NCBI GenBank assembly: GCA_029204225.1
Contig: CM055107.1
Location: forward strand, 17,208,809 to 17,272,808
Reading direction: 5' to 3'
Source of the DNA: Diphasiastrum complanatum
Lineage: Eukaryota; Streptophyta; Lycopodiopsida; Lycopodiales; Lycopodiaceae
Length of the DNA: 64,000 bases
Made by a program: the position numbers and the translations under genes. Shown piece by piece: positions 20,801-32,208 of this stretch (position 1 is the first letter of the stretch; every line of letters begins with the position of its first letter). The notes below the pieces were generated by a model, which did not search any database, was not told the DNA's origin, and saw nothing but the letters and a program-made list of their open reading frames with translations.

Positions 20801-22301
20801 ATGGAGCTTTCACAAATAATGTTCCACGTACTGAAAAAAGGAACCCCAAAGCTCAACTTACCTAAGTACGATGGTAACACTGATCCTCAAAGATTTTTCC
20901 AAGTCTTTGAGAATGCATGTGACGTCTACGGCGAGACATCACCAGAGGCCATGATACAGCTCTTCTCGATGACCATGATCGATCGCGCACGAGAGTGGTT
21001 TTTTAACCATGATCGTGAAGATAAACATGACTGGTTACTCTTGAAAGAGGCATTTATCAAACGGTTCAAGCCTTTTTGCTTGATAGAAAGTCCTTTTGTC
21101 AAACTAAGTAATAAAAGATGAAAAAGTACGTGACTATATCGAACGATTTAAACGATTAAAAAGTCAAGTACAAGAGCAACCTAGCGAGTCCATGCTTATC
21201 ATTTGGTTCCTCGTTGGACTTCCCCGATGGATCAGAAGTGAACTTCGTTCCAATGATGAATATACATCATTGAAACAAGCCATGTCTGATGCCATTCGAG
21301 AAGAAGACGAGGGCTCATATGTTGAGGAACCACGAGAATGGAGAGCACATCATGTTGTCCAAGAAGCTCGACCAAACGATGACACACGAGAACAGTTATG
21401 GAAAACACAGATGGAGTTGCTTAATGAGCAACACCAACAACAGATGGAGAAACTCACAAAAGAGTTTCAAAACACTCTTAAGTCTATCTAAAGTTCAATG
21501 CCAAGTCAGTTACCCACTTACCAAATCCATCATAGACGAGAGAACACGTGGTGCCCTCACTACCGAGGTACACACACTGGCAATGAGTGCCCCTCATACC
21601 AACCGGTCCTAGATACCTCCTTGATCAAATGTGAAATCTGCGACTTTATGGGACATACCTCCCTTTATTGCTATTATAACCCGAGGAATCAACCTCACAA
21701 CTAGTTAGGAAGACATTATCAACCTCCTCGACAACCATTTGTTTCACAGCAACAACACACGTCCTATCCACCACGAAACAACCAGATCCATATACAAGAG
21801 TTGCCCAGACAACCTAGACATGGACCTCAACAATAGCTGACACTCCTAGGACCACCACCACGAGGACAGTAGGATCTAGGAGCACAAAAACATAGACATC
21901 CTCGAGAGTCTGCACACACACACCTGGTAGAAAACTCCTACGATCAATCATATTATCATGATACATCAATTCCATCATCTAGCCATCACCAGTATCAAAC
22001 CGACAACTCATGCTTGTGCAAACAAGATGAGTATTCCACACCACAAGAAAACCCAACTCAGCTAGCCATCCAAGATGGTTACGCTATTGCCACCAGACCC
22101 ATGAGCAACCGCTGCTTTATCTATGGCAAAACAGGACATTTCATGGTTGATTGTACAGTTAAAAACCAATACCATGCCGAATTTCCCGACTGTGTTCACA
22201 AACACAGCTTCAAAGACTGTCCTAAACAACCTAACAGGATCCTTCCAGCACGTCATATCACATCCGAACCTGTTAGAGTTCTTACTAGAGCACAACGCTA
22301 A
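20801..22301 (+). pseudogene. Ty3/gypsy gag with multiple zinc knuckles
   Basis: A retrotransposon gag domain is clear: NLPKYDGNTDPQRFFQVF, then AREWFFNHDREDKHDWLLL and FIKRFKP, then after frameshifts PMDQK and a Glu/Gln-rich linker to 21491. It is followed by zinc-binding repeats: CPHYRGTHTGNEC, CEICDFMGHTSLYC, CFIYGKTGHFMVDC (one Cys changed) and CVHKHSFKDC. The capsid part assembles particles and the knuckles bind RNA. At least four frames are used, so it is broken. A related gag start is at 31258. Protease and RT are not recognisable before the copia LTR at 22684. Confidence 0.88.
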
Positions 22302-22683
22302 CAACAAGAGCAACAACAAAACCATGGACAATCAGCTGACCCACATGGAAGCCATTTGATGGCCTCCACATTTCCAAAAGATTACCTAGACCCAAAAGTC
22401 AAACAAAGGCAATACAACGAATGTTGAGATGAATGTTTGCAAGAGGAAGAACATGCGGACAGTCCGTTATCAGCTCATATCCCCAAAAAGGAGCAATCTC
22501 TCTAGAGACTTGAAGTATTTTCTGACCTCTTGCAAGCTCAACTCACAATTCCATTCCATAGTGCTATCAAATTCTTCACCGGACTTCAACGTTATATCCA
22601 TCGTAGTTTTCAGTTGTCTCCTATTCCTGATGAATAGCAAAAACCAGAAGCGATTCCTGAAATTCCGCAGATTAACGGCAACC
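22302..22683 (+). other. Gypsy gag-pol remainder, unrecognised
   Basis: The sequence continues from the gag (FPKDYLDPKVKQRQYNE) but I see no protease or RT motif. It ends where the family A LTR begins. Confidence 0.45.
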
Positions 22684-22838
22684 AAAGTCATGCATGGGTT
22701 GCCCGAGTGAACAACTATATGTACAGTGTAATTTCACTTTGAGAAATACAGTTGTTATGTGAGCTTGCTGTGGAGAGTGTTTTCTGTCTGTGTTACTGTG
22801 TGGCATGATCTGTGTTCCTGTGCAAAGCAAATTCTAAG
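22684..22838 (+). repeat. Copia family A 5' LTR, 3' part only
   Basis: Matches 58866-59016, from CATGCATGGG to AATTCTAAG. The first about 115 bp are missing; gypsy sequence abuts directly. Confidence 0.88.
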
Positions 22839-22839
22839 T

Positions 22840-22852
22840 TGGTATCAGAGCC
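22840..22852 (+). other. Primer-binding site
   Basis: TGGTATCAGAGCC, a perfect plant copia site one or two bases after the LTR. Confidence 0.92.
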
Positions 22853-24142
22853 ATACAGGGAGTGTACACAGTACAGCATCGTCGTTGAAGAGAGCTTCGG
22901 GAGAACTGTCTTCTGAGAGTATGGGGTTTACGGCGGGTTGAAGATGGAAAGAGAAGCACTGGTGCACGGTTTCTAATTTATAGAGGCTTGCTAAGCTCAG
23001 CAGAGGGATTATTAGCCTGTGCATAGCATCAGACAGGGAAAAATTTGGTGAAAATTTGACAATTTTGAAACTAGCTGAAAATTGAAACCGGGCTTGGGGT
23101 TACAGTTTTTATACATAACTGGTGATTTCTTCGCTGTTTGCACACTGTTTTGGATGTCGTAAGGACAGGAAGGAAGCTAATCACATTGTCAACCAGCCAT
23201 GGAGAGATTCTGAGGTTTATGTCAGAGATTTGTCTCCAGACAGTTAACCTAGCATATTTGTGATAAAAAGGTGAAGAAAGCCACTTTGTCAAGTTGAGAG
23301 CTAAAATCACCGTTTCTCCACGGAATTTCCTGACTGAACACTCTACAGTCTTGGATTCAGTAGGGTGACCCTGCTCCAGGCCTCAAATCGTGCACATGAG
23401 AGTTTGATCTGACATTTTTCAGAGAAGGGAGGCGAGGCTGCAGGTAGGGAGGTCGCGGGTTGTTCGCACGCCCAATGCAATAGTCAGTGTAGTGTCTCGA
23501 AGACCATAGTGACTGTAGGAGCATGGTTCAATGCCCAGATGCAGTTTGGACCTTTGGATGAGGTGTCAAATGAATCGACGGTCCAAAATTTGTGATGGGA
23601 GAGAAATTTGGACCACAAGATTTGGTTCAGCCATTGGATGAGCTTTGAACAGGGCTCTGAAGAAGTGAAGTGCATTCTGTCCTTCAACTTCATTAAAAAT
23701 TTTCATACTGAAAGTTGAGTTGGGTCCCTTCACAAGTGAAGAGTGAAGTTTCTTCAAGGTGAAGAAACAGTTCAAAAACTAGAAAAATCCCTATTTTTGG
23801 GTCCTTTGCCCGTTTTGACCCAAACAAAAGGCTATAACCTCCAAACGAAGGACACCCAGACTGTACCTACAAGTACGGTACAACAAAACAGAGTGATTGC
23901 AGTGGAGAAAGTGTCTGGAGTACGCCAAAAGTGATTTCACCATTCCACTGGGCACGTTGTTAGGAGTTGATGACTGAGTGCATTTCGGAAGGCGACATCG
24001 ATTTGGCTTTCAAATTGGTGGAAAAGCGGTGAGTGGCCTGGTAAGGGAAAAAGTGTAGGTCATTATTTTCAACTTCTGACATTACTGTTGGCCTCAGCAT
24101 ACTGTTCTTAGCCTAACGCAAAAATTTTCAAGCAGTTTTGCG
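22853..24142 (+). other. Copia family A untranslated leader
   Basis: About 1.29 kb without conserved coding; the reverse counterpart is 14960-16237. Confidence 0.8.
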
Positions 24143-24712
24143 ATGGCAAATATGGAAGAGTCCATTTTGAGTGAAAGTAGCAAATTGGACGGGATTTCCA
24201 ACTATGCAGTGTGGAAATTCAAAATGAAAAACATATTGATGGAGAAAGATGTGTGGGAAGTCGTCACAAGTGATGAGAGAAGGCCACCAAATGAAGCAGA
24301 CATCAAACTGTTCGACAAAAAGATGAGGAAGGCTTTGACCTTCATTAACTTGTCAGTGAAAGATCACATCATTACCCACATTTGTGATGCTATTACACCC
24401 AGACAGGCATGGGATGTGCTAAAGGAGCAGTTCGAGACATCAAATCCGTCAAGAATCATGTTTGCAAAGTCAAAGTTGAATAGTGCCCACGTGGAGCAAG
24501 GAGAGCACATTCAGACGTACATGACCAGAATAAAGACAATGAGAGATGAATTGCATTCTATTGGCGAGCGCATACGTGATGTGGAGCTAGTGCACAATGC
24601 ATTGTGCGGCATTGCGAAAACCTATCAAATGTTCGTGAGCGGAATAACATCAAGAGAAAGGCTGCCAACCTTTGACGAGCTCACAGGAATCTTGATGCAG
24701 AAAGAGCAATGA
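24143..24712 (+). CDS. Ty1/copia gag (189 aa, family A)
   Basis: An open frame beginning MANMEESILSESSKLDGISN, with YAVWKFKMKNILMEKDVW near residue 22, HIITHICDAITPRQAWDVL and HIQTYMTRIKTMRDELHSI. It is a UBN2-type copia gag, forming the particle shell. It is the best-preserved gag of the three family A copies. It ends at ILMQKEQ with a stop; the zinc-knuckle part follows in another frame at 24719, so a frameshift separates them. Confidence 0.93.
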   Translation: MANMEESILSESSKLDGISNYAVWKFKMKNILMEKDVWEVVTSDERRPPNEADIKLFDKKMRKALTFINLSVKDHIITHICDAITPRQAWDVLKEQFETSNPSRIMFAKSKLNSAHVEQGEHIQTYMTRIKTMRDELHSIGERIRDVELVHNALCGIAKTYQMFVSGITSRERLPTFDELTGILMQKEQ

Positions 24713-24718
24713 TGAGAA

Positions 24719-25300
24719 ATGGTGAAAGCTAGACGTCAAAATACTAACGATCAAGCACTTGCGACATGCCAAAAACAAGGCAAGGGCAAGGGCAAGAAGA
24801 AGTCTAAGCAGCAATTTGCCAAGTCTCAGGAGGATGAGGGAGCTTCCAGTAAAACTAAGAAAAAAGGCAAGTGCTTCCATTGTGGTAAAAAGGGCCATTG
24901 GAAGAGTGAATGTCGCAAATTTCTGGCAGAACAAGTCAAGGAGAAACCAAAACCAGCAGGTAACCTTGTCGATGAGGGTGAGATTGAAGACTCTAGCATC
25001 TTCATATCTGCATTGTCATCTAATCAAGATGATCAAGCATGGTATATTGACTCAGGAGCCACAAGACACATGACAGGTAACAAGAATTGGTTCAGTAGTT
25101 TGAAGGTGTTGGATAATGGAATATCTGTTTCACAAGCAAATGGTGAGGTGTGCATGATCAAGGGGATAGGCACCGTTTCAATCCAACTACCTAATGGCAA
25201 AAGTAGGATGATCAGGGAGGTACTTTACGTACCAGGTTTGAAAAAAAATCTACTTTCTGTTGGAGTCATTACTGATGTTGAAAGTAGAATTTGCCCATGA
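24719..25300 (+). CDS. Copia zinc knuckle and protease (193 aa)
   Basis: Begins with a Lys-rich linker (KGKGKKKSKQQF), then the knuckle CFHCGKKGHWKSEC near residue 60, then the protease with an intact active site, WYIDSGATRHMTGNKNW. It continues through GTVSIQLPNGKSRMIREVL and LLSVGVITD and then shifts frame at about 25276, ending ESRICP. In the intact family the frame would run into pre-integrase. Confidence 0.92.
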   Translation: MVKARRQNTNDQALATCQKQGKGKGKKKSKQQFAKSQEDEGASSKTKKKGKCFHCGKKGHWKSECRKFLAEQVKEKPKPAGNLVDEGEIEDSSIFISALSSNQDDQAWYIDSGATRHMTGNKNWFSSLKVLDNGISVSQANGEVCMIKGIGTVSIQLPNGKSRMIREVLYVPGLKKNLLSVGVITDVESRICP

Positions 25301-25897
25301 TCGTTGCTTTGTGAAGGATGCGAACCAAAATCGATGTGCGAATCTTCTGTATATGGGAAACAACACCGGGAGAAGTTCAATAAAGGGGGTGTTGCAAGAG
25401 CAAAGAACATCCTGGATTTAATCCACACAAATTGATGCAGGCCTATGAGGACCATGTCCTTAGGTAAAGCCTTCTATTTCATGACCTTTATTGATGATAT
25501 GTCACGTAAAACGTCTACTTCTTGAAGAAAAAATCAGATGCATTTGATAAGTTCAAGAGCTTCAAAGCATTGGTCGAAAATTAGACAGGTAGGAAGATCA
25601 AGGTCCTAAGATCAGATAGTGGAGGGGAGTACAAGTCTAATGACTTCAATGATCTTTGTGATCAATGTGGGATTAAAAGACAATTTACGCAAGCTCATAC
25701 TCCTACTCTCAATGGTGTAACTGAGTGTAAGAATTTTACGATTGTGAAAAGTGCCAGATCTATGGTAGCTGAGATGAAACTACCAAAAGATTTTTGGTCA
25801 AGCATTTAGCACGACAATCTATCTTCAAAATAGAAGTCCTACCATTGTCATACCAAAGATAACACCTAAGGAAGCATTCACGAAGAAGAAGCCAAAG
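25301..25897 (+). pseudogene. Copia integrase N-terminal and core, broken
   Basis: Relative to the copy at 56.4-57.2 kb, about 260 bp are missing near 25330, removing the LWHKRLGHL segment. What remains includes CESSVYGKQHREKFN, AKNILDLIHTN followed by a stop, GKAFYFMTFIDDMSRK, VLRSDSGGEYKSNDF and TPTLNGVTECKNFTI. The last corresponds to the NGVAExKN motif. Several stops and frameshifts make it non-functional. Confidence 0.88.
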
Positions 25898-26350
25898 GTG
25901 AACCACTTGCGAATCTTTGGATGTAAGGCCTTTGTACACATTCCTAAGGAAGAGAGACGTAAACTTGACGTAAAAACTATCAAGTGCATATTCCTAGCAT
26001 ATGATGATCGTGTGAAGGGCTATAGATGTTTTGATCCAATCAAAAACAAAATTCATATAAGCCGTGATGTTATCTTTGATGAATCCAAGATGTATGAAGA
26101 CGAGGATACTGACAAGATAGACTCATCCAGTGGTAAAGATGGTATAGTGAGGATACCACCTGATGGTCCTCCATTCATTGACCTTCTGAGTGATGAACAT
26201 GAGGATACATCTCAAGATACTACTACTCAACCTCAAGAAACAGGTTGGAGAGGTAGTGATAAACCTTTTGGTGCAAGAAGGATTGAAGTTGCAGGTGACA
26301 AATGCAAGGAGAAGGATGTACCGTGGGATACATTTTCACCAGGAAGCTGA
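25898..26350 (+). pseudogene. Copia integrase C-terminus and linker (150 codons open)
   Basis: An open stretch with the conserved HLRIFGCKAFVHIPKEERRK, KCIFLAYDDRVKGYRCFDP and SRDVIFDESK, the C-terminal region joining integrase to RT. An acidic linker (DLLSDEHEDTSQD) follows. The frame ends at FSPGS. It is a piece of pol, not a separate gene. Confidence 0.9.
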
Positions 26351-26385
26351 TCACCTAACAGAAGCTCCCTAAGTGGTTTGAGAGA

Positions 26386-27303
26386 TTGTTGGAGAGTCGC
26401 GACATAGATGACTTTCCAAGATCATCTAACCAGGGAGAGCTACAAAGATCAACAAGAGAGAAGATACTACCTGAAAGATATGAAGCAAATTATGCTCTCT
26501 TATCTAGCATTATTCAAAGCAAAGAACCTTCGACTTATGGTGAAGCGAAGGATGATGACATTTGGGTCAAGGCCATGGGAGAGGAGATGAAGTCAATTGC
26601 TAAGCATAGCACATGGGACTTAGTAGAACCACCAGTTGGCAAGAAATCCATTGGTTGCAAATGGATATATAGGACCAAGTACCATGCAGATGGAAGTATA
26701 GCAAAACACAAAGCAAGATTAGTCAAAGGGTACGCACAAAATAAAGGCATCGACTATGAGGAGACCTTTGCGCCAGTTTGTAAGTGGAATACTCTACATC
26801 TACTTATTGCTTTAGCTTCACATTTTGGTTGGCCTTTGCATCAGATGGATGTGAAATCTGTTTATCTAAATGGTGAGTTAGAAGAAGAAGTGTTCATGGA
26901 TCAACCTGAAGGCTTTGTAACGAAAGGACAGAAAAATAAAGTATGTCGCTTGAAGAAAGCGCTTTATGGTCTTAAACAAGCACCACGTGCGTGGTATAGC
27001 AGGATTGATGCCTACTTTCATTCAAAGGGGATGGTGAGAACACATTCTGATCCAAATCTATATGTCTTATGCTTTGATGGTATGGTTGCTTTGATTGCTC
27101 TTTATGTTGATGACTCGATCATTACGGGAAACAATCAAGAGATGATAGACATGGTCAAGAAAGACCTCATGGAACAATTTGAGATGACAGATCTCAGCCT
27201 GATGCATTATTGCCTTGGAGTAGAAGTGTGGCAAAAAGGACATAAAGTGGGTTTAACACAGGTGAAGTATGTCAAAGAGTTGCTGCACAGGTTTAGGTTG
27301 TAG
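26386..27303 (+). CDS. Copia reverse transcriptase (305 aa open)
   Basis: The RT domain is nearly intact: GCKWIYRTKYHADGSIAKHK, ARLVKGYAQNKGIDYEETFA, QMDVKSVYLNGELEEEVFMD, ALYGLKQAPRAWYSRID and the catalytic ALYVDDSIITG with both Asp residues. It also has the thumb start (MTDLSLMHYCLGVEVWQ). Deviations: MDVKSVYL where family members usually have MDVKTAFL, so the first catalytic Asp is kept. It stops at LLHRFRL with TAG, after which RNase H follows. This is the only near-complete RT in the window. Confidence 0.93.
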   Translation: MLESRDIDDFPRSSNQGELQRSTREKILPERYEANYALLSSIIQSKEPSTYGEAKDDDIWVKAMGEEMKSIAKHSTWDLVEPPVGKKSIGCKWIYRTKYHADGSIAKHKARLVKGYAQNKGIDYEETFAPVCKWNTLHLLIALASHFGWPLHQMDVKSVYLNGELEEEVFMDQPEGFVTKGQKNKVCRLKKALYGLKQAPRAWYSRIDAYFHSKGMVRTHSDPNLYVLCFDGMVALIALYVDDSIITGNNQEMIDMVKKDLMEQFEMTDLSLMHYCLGVEVWQKGHKVGLTQVKYVKELLHRFRL

Positions 27304-28053
27304 GATTGCAAACCAGTAAAAACTCCTATTGAACCAGGTAAAAAGCTTTCTAAGCTTGATGAGTCACAGTCATTTGATGCTACGCTATATAGACAGTTAG
27401 TAGGGAGCTTGATTTACCTTACCACGACTAGACCAAATATATGCTATGTTGTTGGCATTGTAAGTCAGTTTATGGCAGCACCTATGGAAACGCATTGGAA
27501 GACAACTAAACTCATTTTGCGTTATGTGAATGGCACTTCAGAGTATGGCTTGATTTACAAGAAGCATGATGGTTTACCTGAGTTGTGTGGCTATGTGGAT
27601 GTGGACTGGGGAGGTGACTATGATGATCGTAGATCCACCACAAGATATATATTCCAGTTTTGTGGTAATTGCTTTTCCTGGTATAGTAAGAAGCAAAGTA
27701 CAATTGCTCTTTCCACCACAGAAGCAGAGTATAAGGCAATGTGTAGTGCTACACAGGAAGCTATATGGTTGAGACAAATCTTGGAAGAAATTGGCATGAA
27801 GCAGAAAAATCCCACGACTTTACATAGCGACAGTCAGAGTGGCATTCAGCTAGCAAAGAATTCAGTGTTCCATGCGAGAACTAAACACATTGAGATTCAG
27901 TATCACTTCATACGTGAGAGGCTGCTGAGTCGTGAAATTCATGTTGTTCATTGTAGCACAGAAGAACAACTAGCTGATATTTTCACTAAGCCACTTACTG
28001 GAGAAAAGTTTGATAAGTTTAGATCAAAGCTTTCTGTACTTAAAGTTTGTTGA
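27304..28053 (+). CDS. Copia RT thumb and RNase H (open from 27409)
   Basis: After one stop at 27301 the same frame resumes: LDESQSFDATLYRQLVGSLI, TTRPNICYVVGIVSQFM, then RNase H with VDVDWGGDYDDRRSTTRYIF, STIALSTTEAEYKAM, LHSDSQSGIQLAKN, HARTKHIEIQYHFIRERL and ADIFTKPLTGEKF. The end at SVLKVC matches the 58.68-kb copy. The stop between RT and RNase H and the earlier frameshifts prevent a full polyprotein. Confidence 0.92.
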   Translation, partial: DCKPVKTPIEPGKKLSKLDESQSFDATLYRQLVGSLIYLTTTRPNICYVVGIVSQFMAAPMETHWKTTKLILRYVNGTSEYGLIYKKHDGLPELCGYVDVDWGGDYDDRRSTTRYIFQFCGNCFSWYSKKQSTIALSTTEAEYKAMCSATQEAIWLRQILEEIGMKQKNPTTLHSDSQSGIQLAKNSVFHARTKHIEIQYHFIRERLLSREIHVVHCSTEEQLADIFTKPLTGEKFDKFRSKLSVLKVC

Positions 28054-28146
28054 CTTTAAAGCTATGTATATGACTATATAAAAAGTGACTCTACAGGCAT
28101 CTACTTCGTCTATCTCTGATGCTATATCTTACACACACACTTGTTT
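28054..28146 (+). other. Copia family A 3' end, truncated
   Basis: Matches 58692-58730 up to GACTCTAC at about 28097 and then diverges, so the polypurine tract and 3' LTR of this copy are lost. Confidence 0.7.
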
Positions 28147-28680
28147 TGTTGGTCACGGTACTGAATACGTAAATGATATTCAATATATATACACAATGTT
28201 ACAGGTGTGAAAATGAAGAAAGTACAAAGTGAACGTGCTATCTGTAGGAGATCGTGAGTGGCTGCTGTCGTTATCAAATCAGTTAGCACAGTTGTATGGG
28301 ATGAGCGTGAAAAGGCCGCGACAACAGCCTTTGCTGAAATGAATGTTGGTGAAGATGCGAAAAGTGCGTCACTCTAACGAAATGCCTTAGGATTTGATTT
28401 ATAGGGTGCCTTCGCTTTTCCTAGGGCACCTTTGGCATTTTGTAAGGCAGTGTCACCTTTTTCGCCTATCACAAAACACGTGTAAAAACACAAGGTCGCA
28501 TTTTTCGCCTTTTCTTCGTCCGTGAGAATTTACTTGTATTTATGCAGATGGTCACATTTTATTCGTTTGTCTTATTTTACATGTAAATATGCAAACTGTG
28601 CGACAACATGAGTAAAAATGTAGCATGAATGGAGGCAGATTAAAATATGATTTAGGAGAGTAGAGGAGATAAATCCAACA
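28147..28680 (-). repeat. Copia 3' LTR, about 534 bp
   Basis: Perfect 6-bp inverted ends TGTTGG and CCAACA. On the minus strand it is directly preceded by a purine tract (AAGGGGGG), and before that by an RNase H coding remnant, so it is a 3' LTR in minus orientation. Confidence 0.75.
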
Positions 28681-29140
28681 CCCCCCTTAATTTGAATCTA
28701 TGAATGCCTTGATGTTTAGACTAAGCAATGCACAAAATTTGTTATGTGCATTAACACTTAATGCTTTTGTGAATATATCTACAACCATGTCCTGCGTTCT
28801 ATAGTACGTTAAGCTTCAATGTGCTTACTCCTAGAGTGAAATCTAGGGTTGGCCGATAAGACAAAAACACTTATCACAAAATAAACTTGTAGGGATGTAC
28901 TGATACAGATTAACGTCTGACAGTAAATTTCTCAACCAAAATGCTTCCTTAATAGATTGAGAAGCAGCAATGTATTCTGCTTCTGTAAAAGAAAATGTGA
29001 TAGATGTTTGCTTATGACTGTTCCATGAGATAGGACTACCGTTGAAGAAGAATGTAAATCCAGATGTGAACTTACAATTGTCTACATCTCCTCCCCAGCT
29101 TGCATCAAAATATCCACTGAGCTGATGAAGATTGTCGTTG
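28681..29140 (-). pseudogene. Copia RNase H, minus strand
   Basis: The minus strand reads HQLSGYFDASWGGDVDN, FTFFFNGSPISWNSHKQ, SFTEAEYIAASQSIKEAFWL, then after stops DIFTKALSVNAHNKF and a final KAFIDSN. This is a copia RNase H running up to the polypurine tract. Several stops are present. The upstream RT is absent because another copia fragment begins at 29171. Confidence 0.88.
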
Positions 29141-29170
29141 TTGACATCTCCATAGCAGATGCACTAGTCC

Positions 29171-29884
29171 ATGGTAGCTCGAATATACCTCATGACTCTT
29201 ATGAGAGCCTCAAAGTATCCTTATCATTCACTAATAGGATATTTGATGTATGCAATGTTGTGTACTAGACCAGATTTAGCATACACTATTAGCATGTTAA
29301 GTCAATTCATGCCTAATCCTAGGATCTCTCATTGGAAAGCATTAAAGAGAGTGATGAGAGATATTCAGGAAAGTTTGGATCACATTTTGTGTTATGATCG
29401 AAATGCTATCGACCCACTTGTCCTACAAGGCTACTCCGACTCAGATTGGGGAGGAACAGCCTCTACTAGAAAATCTAGCTTCGGGTGCTGTTTCTATCTG
29501 ACAAGGGGACCGATTTTATGGAACTCAAGGAAGCAGAAGTCAGTTGCACTTTTTTCGACAAAGGCAGAGCACATCGCAACATGTCAAGCCTCAAAAGAAG
29601 CTACATGGATCAGGTTATTACTTCACGACTTACATCACACTCAGCTCAATGCTACCACCATTTTGTGTGACAACTTGAGCTATATTTCACTGTCACTAGA
29701 TCCTAGATTTCATGGCAAATCCAAGCACATAGAAATCCAGTATCGTTTCATTCAGGAGAAAGTTTTCTCAGGGCAAGTGATCCTTCAATATTGCTCAACC
29801 CTTTTGACTGGAGGAGGGCTGCTCACCACATACTTGCTACACCCTACAGTGGCGTCGTTGCCAGGGATAGGATTCACTAACTAG
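29171..29884 (+). pseudogene. Copia RT end and RNase H (237 codons open)
   Basis: An open frame with YPYHSLIGYLMYAMLCTRPD and LAYTISMLSQFM (RT thumb), then RNase H: GYSDSDWGGTASTRKSSFG, SVALFSTKAEHIATCQASKE, LCDNLSYISLSLDPRFHGKS and KHIEIQYRFIQEKV. The usual STxEAEY has become STKAEH, removing a conserved acidic position. The C-terminus (YCSTLLTGGGLLTTYLLHPT) departs from the family DIxTKPL ending. A third copia family, unlike family A. Confidence 0.88.
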
Positions 29885-31257
29885 TTGTAGTTGCATTCTT
29901 AGTTGCATTTTCTTTTTTAGCATGTTTTGAGTGGATTTTGGGGTAGATTTAGTTAGTTTTCTGTGGTTTCTTGTGCTTGGACTGCTCACAACTAGCAGAG
30001 GAGGTGTGGAAGGGTATTGGAGACCCAAAACAACCTCTAAGGGCTTGGCATCCAACCAAAAATCTTGAAAAACCATAAAACTTGTTCAAATCTATTTTTG
30101 GAGGAAAAGAGTGGCCAAAAACCACTCCAGTCCTTAATTTTTAAAATTCCCTTGGAACTAACCTTTGCATGATTGGCAACAGCTCAAAGGTACTATCCCA
30201 GGCTTGCATAGAAGCTTGCGAGGGCTACTTCCCAACAGATTTTAAAAAAATCGAAGAAAACCATAAAAATCTCAAAAAAAACCCTTAAAAAATCAAATTT
30301 TTTTTTTCAAATCTTCATAAAAACCCTCACAAAACCCTCTGAAGTTCCATCTTAGTGAGACAAGGACACAGAGAAGGCTCAAAAGGTTCATTTCCAAAGG
30401 AAGTGCTCATGCGAAGGTTCCCAAGTGAAAAAAGACGAGAAAAGAGTTGTGAACCCTCACAGACAACAAATTTTTGACTTCCAATGAAAGGTAACCTTCA
30501 CAAAGAATTCTAAAATTCCATCTCAGTGAGGACACAGAAGAGTCTGCGAGAGTTAGTTTGATCCTAGTGAGCCAAAAAGTGGATCTAAGTGCTTGAAAAT
30601 CAATAAAATCAGAAGATCCAAAGAATCTTTGCATATATAAACTTTGTAGACCATCCCATTGTCTTCAAAATGTCATTTTACATCAGTGATGCAGTCTACA
30701 AGAGTTAGTAGATGATATTGGTGAAGATCAGAGCAAAAAGGTGTCCCTAAGCCCTCGCAAACAGTGAAATTTTCATTTCTTGTGAGAGTTGACCTTCGCA
30801 GACCTTTCCAAAGTCAGATCCAGCTTTAGTGAAGCTTCTGAGAGTTACTTCCTAGTCTTTCTGAGAAAATCAAGGTTTTTTGACTAGAAAACAGTGAAAG
30901 AACCATTGCACATCCAACCCTCACACGAGTAACCTTCGCAGATAGGATCAATAGTTAGATCTACATCAGATTTAACTACTCTGAAAATCTCAGGCCAATC
31001 CAAGCAAAGATAAAAAAGTTATCAAGGAAAAATCACCGTAAGAGGCCTAAAACCACATTATCGGCCAACCAAACTGATTAGATCCCTTAGGATCCAAGTT
31101 GAATTCTACTGAATCAGCAAGATCCAACATCCTTGGACTCTACCATCGAATGAATCTGAGATCCAGATGATCAGTAGCCAGAAGAATAGCGAATCAAGCA
31201 CCAAACCTTCCCAGAGTTGCAGTTGCGCAAATAGAGACAGAAGCAAAACCAACACCA
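29885..31257 (+). other. Gypsy leader with CCTTCGCAG/CCCTCACAG repeats
   Basis: No coding similarity. The words CCTTCGCAGA, CCCTCGCA and CCCTCACA recur irregularly from 30200 to 30950. A similar CCTCGCC-rich stretch occurs at 44.2-44.4 kb. It precedes a gypsy gag, so it is probably that element's 5' leader. Confidence 0.5.
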
Positions 31258-31735
31258 ATGGATCCTATGGGTCAACCCGTACCTGTTGCACCCTTGCAAG
31301 TAGTCCAAAGAGCACCTCACATGAAAATACCTAAATATGATGGGTCATCAGATCCTATGAGATTCATCCAGATCTTCAAGCAGGCATGTGAGATTTATGG
31401 AGATCGGACACCGGTGGAGAAACTGATGCTGTTCCCCATGTCTCCGGTAGCTGTGGCACAAGATTGGTTCTTCAACTTATCGGAGGAAAGGGGTTAAAGC
31501 GGCTCTCATTACAACTTTAAGCCAAGAAAGTTCTTGGAAGATCCTTTTCTCCTACGGAACAAGGTCAAAATGGGAAAAAGAGAAGGGTCAGGGACTACAT
31601 AGAATGGGTCAAGCACTTAAGATTCAAATGCAATGCAGTCCTAACTCCCAATCATGTGGTTATTATGTGGTTGCTTGCAGGGCTACCATGAAGTATCATA
31701 AGAGAACTTAAATGACGAGAGCAGTACGCTACATT
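31258..31735 (+). pseudogene. Ty3/gypsy gag N-terminal fragment
   Basis: MDPMGQPVPVAPLQVVQRAP, then MKIPKYDGSSDPMRFIQIFK and AVAQDWFFNLSEERG, clearly related to the gag at 20801 (PKYDGNTDP, REWFFN). After the stop at 31497, further gag sequence is readable only in pieces (FKPRKFLEDPF; MWLLAGLP-like). It is cut at about 31737 by the copia leader. Confidence 0.85.
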
Positions 31736-31737
31736 GC

Positions 31738-32196
31738 AAAAACCAAATCAACACATAGAATAGTGAAATCTTGATCAACCTATGATCTTTTCTCAATCTA
31801 ATGACTCTTGCCACTTCCTACGATTGAAACACACTCAAATGAAGCTCAGTACCTTGGACAATCTAGATATTCAATCAAAATTAGAGTTTTGACAAAATCA
31901 CAAAAAATTGAATATTTCAAATTCTACATGCAATTGCCTAAAAATTGATATGCAATCGTGTAGCCACTACTTAGGCTTTTCTAATACATCAAAAATCGGC
32001 CAAATCCAATATGTGAAGTGTGACATCAGAATTGATCAAGTATATAAACCTATTTTGAGTTTTGATCTACAAAAGATCCAATCTACATATGCAAAGAACT
32101 CGGTTTTTGAGTAGAAGTTAATCTAGCATGCTGTAGCATTGACTCTTCCAAATCCTTGATAGATGTGATTGCTTCCTTCATTACCTAAACACAATA
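31738..32196 (-). other. Copia leader (5471-9149 family)
   Basis: Reverse copy of roughly 6130-6510. No gag follows; the element is truncated here. Confidence 0.7.
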
Positions 32197-32208
32197 GCTC
32201 TGATACCA
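32197..32208 (-). other. Primer-binding site
   Basis: Minus-strand TGGTATCAGAGC, perfect, next to the LTR. Confidence 0.92.
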